DNA from: an uncultured Lachnospiraceae bacterium
GTDB taxonomy: Bacteria; Bacillota; Clostridia; Lachnospirales; Lachnospiraceae
Assembly: GCA_937950565.1 (NCBI GenBank)
Contig: CALFCS010000122.1
Location: 1 to 9,836, forward strand
Length of the DNA stretch: 9,836 nucleotides
Reading direction: 5' to 3'
In this document: one piece after another, positions 4,561 to 9,836 of the stretch
How positions within the stretch are numbered: position 1 is the first letter of the stretch
Layout of the letters: every line of letters starts with the position of its first letter
The notes under the pieces: generated by a model
Told to the model about the DNA's origin: nothing
Database searches by the model: none
Seen by the model: only the letters and a program-made list of their open reading frames with translations
Position numbers and translations under genes: made by a program

Positions 4561-5769
4561 TTACGCGCCTGCGCTCCCCTTGACCGCCATGGTCTTCACA
4601 GCCTCCGGCAAAATCAGCTTGCCGTCCACCCTCTGGCTTGCCAGGAAGCCTACCTGCCCGGTCGCCGCAAACAGCTCATTCAGGCGCTTAAAGGAACGCC
4701 CCTGCCGGTCCGCGATCCAGTAATAAGAGAAGTCGCCAAACGCCATCACCTTTGCCCCTGCCGCAATCTCCGGCACATAGGCGGAAGTGTGGTACGGGCG
4801 GTTCAGGATCATATCCGGCTGGCCTGCCTGCACGGACGGCTGCCAGATATAGTTGCCGTTATTGTCTTTCAGCTTCCGCAGAGCCTTCACCGTGGTATCG
4901 TTCAATACCCACACCGCCTTCTTCCGGTACGGGGACTTCACCGCATAATACAAGTCCATCACATCGTCAAAGGTGATGTTCGCCGCTGCCGTGGTCACGC
5001 CGTCAGAAGCCCCGCCCGCGGCATTGAAGATGCCCGTAGGCTTGCCCTTGCCGTCCCCGGTAAAGAACGCCTCTTCCTCCTTCGTGCCGATCCTGCGCCC
5101 GAACTCCTTAGAGATATACGCTTCCAGGTTGAACACGCTGTCATTCAGGAGCTCATCCGATACTTTCAGCATGGTAGCCACCTTGTATGCCCCGATGGAC
5201 ACCTGCCCGAAGGAATCATCCGATTCCGGGTAAGCCCCTTCCTCATCAATCCAGGAAGCCGTCCCTTTCGTAGCCACTACCGGGATCTTCCTGTCACCGC
5301 CGGAAGTCTGGATCACCGTGGCGATACTGCGGAAAAAGTTCTCTTCCTCCAGCGCCTCCACCAGCGTATGCTCAAACTCGTCCGGCACAAGATACCCGCC
5401 CTCGGAATCCGTACCCACCTGCAGGGCATTCTCCACGTCATAGAAGTTCTTCCGGCGCATGGCGTTCCAGAACGTCTTTTTGTACTTATCCGTCGCCCTG
5501 CCCGTCTTCCCTTCCCCGTCCGGGTCATTGTTTGGCCTGTTGGTGATCGGCTCGGAAACAGGCTTGTTCAGCTCCGCGTCAATCACCGCCTGACGTTCCA
5601 GCCGCCCAATCTCCTTCCCCAGATCCACAACCTCCTGCTCCATCTTCTCATAAGCAGCCGTATCCTCCGCAGACAGAAGGCCGTCACTGCCCCGTTTACT
5701 GTCCAGGAAAGCCTTTGCAGCCTCCCATGCCTTTGCACGCTTTTCCCTTAACTCTAAAATCTTCTTCAT
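4561..5769 (-). CDS. Major capsid protein, HK97 gp5 family
   Basis: A 402-residue capsid precursor. Residues 1 to about 100 form a charged, coiled-coil-prone delta domain (LELREKRAKAWEAAKAFLD...AYEKMEQEVVDLGKEIGRLE) that acts as internal scaffold and is removed by the adjacent protease. A low-complexity linker (NRPNNDPDGEGKTG) precedes the mature shell domain, recognised by GTDSEGGYLVPDEFEHTLVEAL, IPVVATKGTASWIDEEGAYPESDDSFGQVSIGAYKVATMLKVSDELLNDS and FFTGDGKGKPTGIF. ATG 5769 is preferred because GGAGG (5777-5781) is seven bases away; the in-frame ATG at 5775 is only one base from it. Expected to be the most abundant product of the operon. Confidence 0.93.
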   Translation of the reverse strand: MKKILELREKRAKAWEAAKAFLDSKRGSDGLLSAEDTAAYEKMEQEVVDLGKEIGRLERQAVIDAELNKPVSEPITNRPNNDPDGEGKTGRATDKYKKTFWNAMRRKNFYDVENALQVGTDSEGGYLVPDEFEHTLVEALEEENFFRSIATVIQTSGGDRKIPVVATKGTASWIDEEGAYPESDDSFGQVSIGAYKVATMLKVSDELLNDSVFNLEAYISKEFGRRIGTKEEEAFFTGDGKGKPTGIFNAAGGASDGVTTAAANITFDDVMDLYYAVKSPYRKKAVWVLNDTTVKALRKLKDNNGNYIWQPSVQAGQPDMILNRPYHTSAYVPEIAAGAKVMAFGDFSYYWIADRQGRSFKRLNELFAATGQVGFLASQRVDGKLILPEAVKTMAVKGSAGA

Positions 5770-5787
5770 CTCCATACCTCCAAAATT

Positions 5788-6495
5788 TTAATGTGATAAT
5801 AACTGTAACCGTTTCTCCAACTGCTCCACCGGCACCTTCTTTTCCTTCCGCTCCGGTATCAGCTTAGACAGCAGGGAATTAGCCACCGCCATGCGTGAAA
5901 ACATCATACCCTCCGGCTCCGCACCTCCCACTGCATCTTCCGCGTCTTCCCCCTCATGCAGAATCCCGTCCGCAAAGCCAAGCTCCACCGCCTTCTTTGC
6001 ATTGAACCAGCTCTCTGCATCCATCAGGTGGGAAATCTTGGCCCGGCCCATGCCGGTCTTGATCTCGTAGGCGTTCATGATGCTTTCCTTCACCTCGTCC
6101 AGCATCTCCCCGGCTTTCTGCATTTCCTTTGAGTCTCCGATGGCAATGGTCATGGGATTGTGGATCATCATCAAACTCACCGGAGACATCAGGACCTCCG
6201 TCCCCGCCATGGCAATCACGGAAGCCGCAGAAGCCGCCAGCGCATCCACCTTCACCGTCACATCCCCCCTGTACTCCATCAGCATGTTGTAAATCTGCGC
6301 CGCCGCAAAAACATCGCCGCCCGGGGAATTGATCCAGACCGTGATATTTCCTGTTCCTGCATTTAACTCTTTTTGAAACAGCGCCGGCGTCACTTCATCC
6401 CCGTACCACGTTTCATCCGAAATCTCCCCATTCAGAATCAGGGTCCTTTCCCCATCCGCTTCATTCTTTACCCAGTTCCAAAACTTCCGCTTCAT
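5788..6495 (-). CDS. Prohead maturation protease, ClpP/S14 type
   Basis: A 235-residue serine protease that cleaves the capsid delta domain and other prohead parts. ClpP-fold hallmarks are ITVWINSPGGDVFAA (51-65, oxyanion region), the nucleophile Ser89 in ALAASAASVIAMAG, His112 in LMMIHNPM, and an acidic residue in the LMDAESWFNAKKAVELGFAD segment. The C-terminal region of about 50 residues beyond the ClpP fold, with basic and leucine-rich helices, is usual for phage versions. The start at 6495 has GAGGG seven bases upstream. Its place between portal and capsid is canonical for the HK97 module. Confidence 0.92.
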   Translation of the reverse strand: MKRKFWNWVKNEADGERTLILNGEISDETWYGDEVTPALFQKELNAGTGNITVWINSPGGDVFAAAQIYNMLMEYRGDVTVKVDALAASAASVIAMAGTEVLMSPVSLMMIHNPMTIAIGDSKEMQKAGEMLDEVKESIMNAYEIKTGMGRAKISHLMDAESWFNAKKAVELGFADGILHEGEDAEDAVGGAEPEGMMFSRMAVANSLLSKLIPERKEKKVPVEQLEKRLQLLSH

Positions 6496-6527
6496 CCCTG
6501 CACCCTCACTTTCTGGTTTTCTGCATA

Positions 6528-6560
6528 GAAAAAGCCAGCAGATGCATCCACCTGTTGGCT
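6528..6560 (-). terminator. Hairpin with T-run between portal and protease
   Basis: On the minus strand AGCCAACAG (6560-6552) and CTGCTGGCT (6541-6533) pair at eight of nine positions around a 10-base loop, directly followed by TTTTT. It looks like a partial or attenuating intrinsic terminator inside the late operon; no new promoter is evident before the protease gene. Confidence 0.5.
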
Positions 6561-6574
6561 CCTAAAACTCCTTT

Positions 6575-7906
6575 TTACTCTTTATTTCCTATGCCTCTCT
6601 GCCCCGGTCCGGAATACCCCTGCCGGGGAACCCTCCCATCCGGCGGCCCCGGCTCCGTTTCCTGCTGTCCCTTTCCCGCAAACAGCCCGGCATCTTTCAG
6701 CTTCGTCATGTTCCCGTTTATCAGGTACAAATCCCCGCCTTCCTCCGCCGGTATGGGGTTCATATTTTCCATCTCCCTGATATCATTCGTTGACAGCCAC
6801 CCATTCTGCCTGCCAATGGAATACCCATTCATCCGGCTCTGGTAATCCCCACGGAGCAGGCCGTCCACGTTCAGCTTCAGGAAATATTCCTTCTTCTCCT
6901 GCGGCAGAAGCAGGGCTTTCTGCAGGGACTGTTCCCACCGTATCACCCACGGGTCCAGCGTGTACTTCACAAATTCCAGGGACTGCTGTTCAATGTTGGA
7001 AAAACTGCTCTTATCCAGGTCGCCCACCATATGGGGCGGTATCCGGTACAGCCTTGCAATCTCATTCACCTGGAACTTCCTGGTCTCCAGAAACTGCGCC
7101 TCCTCCGGCGGAATCCCGATCTGCTGGTACTTCATGCCCTCTTCCAGAACGGCCACTTTTCCCGCATTCTTAGAACCGCCGTAAACAGCGTGCCAGCTCT
7201 CCCGCACCTTCGCCGGGTCTTTCAGCACCCCCGGATGCTCCAATACGCCTCCCGGCGTGGCCCCGTTCTCAAAGAAGCCCGCCCCGTATTCCTCACAGGC
7301 CAGCGTCATCCCCACCGCATTCTTCGCCATGGCAATGGGGGAATACCCCACCAGACCGTCAAACCCAAGCCCGGGGATATGCAGCACATCCTCCTGCGGA
7401 AGATACACCCTGCCGTAATCCGCAAAGTTCGGGTTCTCGTCAGTGTACCGGTTATAAATATAATACAGTTCCCCGTTCCCGTCCCGGTCAACCTCCACCT
7501 TGTCCGGCAGGAGCGGGTACAGCCCCAGCACCCGGCCTGCGCCGTCCCGTATGATCTGCGCATAGGCATTCCCCCAGATCAGCAGGTGGCTCATAAGCGT
7601 CTCCCGGAACACAAAGGAAGTCATCTCCGGGTTCGGCTCGTCATGCAGGAGACGATACAAAGGATGCCCATACACCCGCTCCTTCCCCGTATCCGTATAC
7701 CGGTATAAATGGACAGGCAGTGATGCTATCGCCTCCGACAGAATCCGCACACAGGAATACACAGCCGTGGTCTGCATAGCCGTCCGCTCATTCACGTTCT
7801 TCCCGCTGGTACTCCTGCCAAAGAAAAAAGAATAAGCCGTACTGCCGTAGCTGTCCTTCGGCTTATCCCTCGCACCCCGGATACCTAAAATAGATGCCAG
7901 TTTCAT
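6575..7906 (-). CDS. Portal protein, HK97 gp3 family
   Basis: A 443-residue protein forming the dodecameric DNA entry ring. Family blocks in order: the N-terminal NERTAMQTTAVYSCVRILSEAIASLPVHLYR (about residues 40-70), HPLYRLLHDEPNPEMTSFVFRETLMSHLLIWGNAYAQI (81-118), DVLHIPGLGFDGLVGYSPI, then ETRKFQVNEIARLYRIPPHMVGD and SFSNIEQQSLEFVKYTLDPW. The tail (KGQQETEPGPPDGRVP...) is Pro/Gly-rich. AGGAGG is five bases upstream of ATG 7906. The cargo genes separate it from the terminase it normally follows, and a strong terminator ends only about 20 bases before its ATG. Confidence 0.94.
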   Translation of the reverse strand: MKLASILGIRGARDKPKDSYGSTAYSFFFGRSTSGKNVNERTAMQTTAVYSCVRILSEAIASLPVHLYRYTDTGKERVYGHPLYRLLHDEPNPEMTSFVFRETLMSHLLIWGNAYAQIIRDGAGRVLGLYPLLPDKVEVDRDGNGELYYIYNRYTDENPNFADYGRVYLPQEDVLHIPGLGFDGLVGYSPIAMAKNAVGMTLACEEYGAGFFENGATPGGVLEHPGVLKDPAKVRESWHAVYGGSKNAGKVAVLEEGMKYQQIGIPPEEAQFLETRKFQVNEIARLYRIPPHMVGDLDKSSFSNIEQQSLEFVKYTLDPWVIRWEQSLQKALLLPQEKKEYFLKLNVDGLLRGDYQSRMNGYSIGRQNGWLSTNDIREMENMNPIPAEEGGDLYLINGNMTKLKDAGLFAGKGQQETEPGPPDGRVPRQGYSGPGQRGIGNKE

Positions 7907-7925
7907 ACACGCCTCCTAAATATAT

Positions 7926-7954
7926 GCAAAAAGAAAGCGCCTCCGAAGAGACGC
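7926..7954 (-). terminator. UUCG-loop intrinsic terminator ending the cargo operon
   Basis: On the minus strand GCGTCTC (7954-7948), loop TTCG (7947-7944), GAGGCGC (7943-7937), then TTTCTTTTT (7936-7928). There are seven consecutive pairs including one G-T, a stable UUCG tetraloop and a T-run: a textbook intrinsic terminator, placed 24 bases after the DinB-fold stop codon and just ahead of the portal ribosome-binding site. Confidence 0.85.
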
Positions 7955-7977
7955 CGTTCATGTAATGTGTTTCGCTT

Positions 7978-8487
7978 TTATTCTGATATTACTGCATATA
8001 AAAACCTTGCCGCTCCTATCTCTGCGGCATTTTTCATCAATTCAACATTTAACCATAACGCCAGGGAACAGAAGCTCTGCCCTTTAAAGGGCCATCTGCA
8101 TCTCTCTACGGACCGCAGGTCTGCCTCATCCATGGAATCAATAAAAGCAGTCCATTCTTCGTGGCACCTTTCAATCTCCCGTATGGCAGCCCCGGCGCTT
8201 CCCGGCCACACCACGTTTTCCCTGCCTGTCATTTTATTGTCCCTGGACGCACTTAGGGCTGCAGTCCACCAGAACATCATATGCCATAAAATCCAGGCAA
8301 TACTTGACGGGCCAATAGAATAAGACTCCATATCCGGCCAGTCCGCAGTCCATTTGCCGCCTGCCCTGCGGATCTGCAGGCCGGAAGATGTTTTGCACCA
8401 TGCCGCCTCTTCCTCACCTAACCCATCGCAATGATACTGAAACAGCCGCCACGCAGTATCCATCTGGAACAATATCTCCTTTTTCAC
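7978..8487 (-). CDS. DinB-fold protein, putative metal-site variant
   Basis: A 169-residue helical protein. The segment around residues 57-75, SIGPSSIAWILWHMMFWW, matches the second helix of the DinB/YfiT four-helix bundle, with His69 where the first metal ligand normally sits. The C-terminal helix, where the family usually has a HxxxH pair, reads LALWLNVELMKNAAEIGAARFLY and lacks both histidines, so metal binding is doubtful. DinB-fold proteins include thiol- and damage-related enzymes, but the substrate cannot be inferred. GTG 8487 is chosen because GGGGAGG lies six bases upstream; ATG 8463 is an alternative with poor spacing. It is 29 bases downstream of the regulator and ends in a strong terminator, so the pair forms an operon. 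Confidence 0.72.
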   Translation of the reverse strand: MKKEILFQMDTAWRLFQYHCDGLGEEEAAWCKTSSGLQIRRAGGKWTADWPDMESYSIGPSSIAWILWHMMFWWTAALSASRDNKMTGRENVVWPGSAGAAIREIERCHEEWTAFIDSMDEADLRSVERCRWPFKGQSFCSLALWLNVELMKNAAEIGAARFLYAVISE

Positions 8488-8516
8488 AATCTGCCTCCCC
8501 GTAAATCCTGACAGCC

Positions 8517-9098
8517 TTATACCATCGTTTTGAACATTCCATGCCTGTTGCAATACACATAAACAATGCCATGCCCCTTCTTTCTGAACCTCACAGATAT
8601 GCCCTGTTCCGGATACAGCTTTACCAGATCCAGCGCATCCGATGTCACATAAGCAATAAATGAAATGTAGTGGCCTTTCTCCATAGGATGCCTGACCGTC
8701 ACAGAATACTCATTATCCACCGTTTCAATATGGATGCTGTGACCTTCATCACCCTTTTCAGCCCCAACTTCCGGCAGTGTGATCCCGCAGCATGAAAAAG
8801 CCCCATTCCCCACGGATGTAATGATATTCCCGCAGACCGGACAGACATAAAAGCACATCTTCCGCATATTAGCTGACTGGTTCTCATTTTCCCGCAGATC
8901 CCCTGTCAGCAGTTCCGCGATCGATACCCCCAGCGCCCCTGCCAGTTCTTCAATGATCCCGATATCTGGAAGCCCTTTTCCTGTCTCCCATTTTGAAACG
9001 GTCTTATCGCTCACACCGATCTTTTCAGAAAGTTCTTTCTGCGTGAGTTTTCTTTTTTCCCTTAATTCCTTTATCGTCTTTCCTGTCACATATCCCAT
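8517..9098 (-). CDS. XRE regulator fused to a desulfoferrodoxin domain
   Basis: A 193-residue protein. Residues 7-66 form a Cro/C1-type helix-turn-helix (TIKELREKRKLTQKELSEKIGVS, KTVSKWETGKGLPDI). A linker leads to a desulforedoxin-like iron centre (CPVCGN at 86-91, CC at 103-104) and a superoxide-reductase domain retaining the iron ligands: His120, His137 and His143 in HPMEKGH, Cys183 and His186 in YCNRHG. I recognise this fusion from anaerobic Clostridia, where it plausibly links redox or superoxide status to transcription; that role is inference. ATG 9098 has GAGG nine bases upstream; ATG 9104 is only three from it, and the frame is open to 9191. It lies between terminase and portal, not a place for a phage repressor. 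Confidence 0.85.
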   Translation of the reverse strand: MGYVTGKTIKELREKRKLTQKELSEKIGVSDKTVSKWETGKGLPDIGIIEELAGALGVSIAELLTGDLRENENQSANMRKMCFYVCPVCGNIITSVGNGAFSCCGITLPEVGAEKGDEGHSIHIETVDNEYSVTVRHPMEKGHYISFIAYVTSDALDLVKLYPEQGISVRFRKKGHGIVYVYCNRHGMFKTMV

Positions 9099-9130
9099 CT
9101 TCATGTACCTCTTTTCTGAATCATAAATCC

Positions 9131-9159
9131 ATTTTATATCCCTTCTTCCATCTGCGCAA
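9131..9159 (-). promoter_or_regulatory. Candidate promoter of the cargo operon
   Basis: On the minus strand TTGCGC (9159-9154) and TAAAAT (9136-9131) are separated by 17 bases, followed by the regulator start about 30 bases later. It sits in the short gap between the terminase stop and the regulator, consistent with independent expression of the cargo in the lysogen. Confidence 0.45.
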
Positions 9160-9160
9160 C

Positions 9161-9173
9161 CTACGAACCGTAG
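9161..9173. promoter_or_regulatory. Dyad CTACG-N3-CGTAG, possible operator
   Basis: A perfect 5-base dyad with a 3-base centre lies directly upstream of the candidate -35. In context the minus strand reads GACTCTACGGTTCGTAGG, reminiscent of MerR-family operators (ACTCTA...GTAG), although no MerR gene is in the window. It may alternatively be the binding site of the XRE-desulfoferrodoxin protein itself. Confidence 0.4.
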
Positions 9174-9199
9174 AGTCCACCCCGAAACCATTAATGCCT

Positions 9200-9836
9200 C
9201 TAAAAACTCAAAATTCCCCTCTCATCATACACGCTTCCCGTACTCCCTCCGTTCCTTACCGCCCGGTCAAGCGCCATAATGGAAGCCACTGCGCCGTCAA
9301 TCTTCTCCGTGGACTTCTCCTTATCCGGCTTGATGTTCCCCGCAGGGTCTGTCCGGATAAAGATATTATCCATCATCCACCGCAGGACCGGATGCCCGCC
9401 ATGGGCAATGTTCTTCTCCAGCACCAGCTCCATCAGCCGTTTGGACGGCGGGGACATATCCTTGAAGCCCTGACCGAACGGCACCACCGTAAACCCAAGC
9501 CCCTCCAGGTTCTGTACCATCTGCACCGCTCCCCACCGGTCAAAAGCAATCTCCTTTATGTGAAATTTCTTCCCCAGATTGTCTATAAAATTTTCAATAA
9601 AACCATAATGGATCACATCCCCCTCCGTAGTCTCCAGGAATCCCTGCTTTTCCCACACGTCATACGGCACATGGTCACGCCGCACCCTCCGTACCATGTT
9701 TTCCTCCGGAATCCAGAAATACGGCAGAAAAATATACTTCTCCGTATCATCCCTGGGCGGGAACACCAGCACAAAGGCCGTGATGTCAATGGAACTGGAC
9801 AGGTCAAGCCCGCCGTAGCACTCACGCCCCAAAAGC
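9200..9836 (-). CDS. Terminase large subunit, C-terminal nuclease part
   Basis: The last 211 or so codons of a large terminase; the N-terminal ATPase part is beyond the right edge. The RNase H-like nuclease domain shows its acidic metal ligands: Asp in GGLDLSSSIDITAF, Asp in AFDRWGAVQMVQNLEGLG, and Asp in TEKIDGAVASIMALDRAV near the C terminus. The order and spacing fit the HK97-type TerL family (PF03354/PF20441). It cuts concatemeric DNA during packaging and docks on the portal. The end, VYDERGILSF, is a usual C terminus, so the gene is not truncated by the cargo that follows. Confidence 0.93.
   Translation of the reverse strand, partial: LLGRECYGGLDLSSSIDITAFVLVFPPRDDTEKYIFLPYFWIPEENMVRRVRRDHVPYDVWEKQGFLETTEGDVIHYGFIENFIDNLGKKFHIKEIAFDRWGAVQMVQNLEGLGFTVVPFGQGFKDMSPPSKRLMELVLEKNIAHGGHPVLRWMMDNIFIRTDPAGNIKPDKEKSTEKIDGAVASIMALDRAVRNGGSTGSVYDERGILSF

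Noticed and set aside
4366..5751. Long open frame of 461 codons on the plus strand opposite the capsid gene
   Set aside because: It is antisense to a clearly real HK97 capsid gene, is rich in Pro, Arg, His and Leu as expected from the reverse frame of GC-rich coding DNA, and resembles nothing.
7031..7708. Plus-strand frame opposite the portal gene
   Set aside because: Antisense shadow of a well-supported portal gene.
8517..9191. Prophage CI-type repressor
   Set aside because: The C-terminal part is a desulfoferrodoxin rather than a peptidase S24 or oligomerisation domain, and the position between terminase and portal is not the lysogeny control region.

Overview
The window holds most of the head-morphogenesis half of a siphovirus-type (HK97-fold, long-tailed) prophage. 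All genes are on the minus strand, so transcription runs from right to left. The Firmicutes-type ribosome-binding sites (AGGAGG/GGAGG), the phi13-family tail protein, and an XRE-desulfoferrodoxin fusion that I recognise from anaerobic gut Clostridia suggest a Lachnospiraceae or related host. The phage DNA is GC-rich; the left fifth of the window is visibly AT-rich.

Reading in transcription order (right to left): the end of the large terminase gene (nuclease domain; 9836-9200); a two-gene cargo of an XRE-desulfoferrodoxin regulator (9098-8517) and a DinB-fold protein (8487-7978), with a candidate promoter and a strong UUCG-loop terminator; portal (7906-6575); a hairpin terminator candidate; ClpP-like prohead protease (6495-5788); HK97-type major capsid protein (5769-4561); gp6-like head-tail connector (4520-4242); head closure protein (4242-3859); HK97 gp10-like protein (3854-3468); tail terminator-like protein (3471-3154); phi13-type major tail protein (3148-2552); and the tail assembly chaperone G (2535-2158) with its -1 frameshift product GT (2535-1997). 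Stop and start codons overlap or nearly touch through most of this block, as in a single late operon.

The phage genes stop immediately after GT. No tape-measure protein follows. Instead there is a gene-free stretch of about 500 bases (about 1500-1996) packed with inverted repeats. Three of these have arms of about 10 bases separated by exactly 42 bases, and two of the three are diverged copies of one element. This is the least explained part of the window.

To the left lies an AT-rich run of three minus-strand genes without phage character: a polytopic membrane protein (1429-779), a class I SAM-dependent methyltransferase (726-109), and the first 19 codons of a probable DUF3795 protein (58-1). 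The two intergenic gaps carry near-identical 29-base repeats, giving a cassette-like look. A sigma-A-type promoter embedded in an 11-base dyad precedes the membrane-protein gene.

Functionally, the phage block would build and fill a capsid: terminase packages DNA through the portal, the protease matures the capsid, the connector proteins close the head, and the tail tube is polymerised with the G/GT chaperones. Without the downstream tail genes in view it is unclear whether the prophage is intact with an insertion, or truncated.
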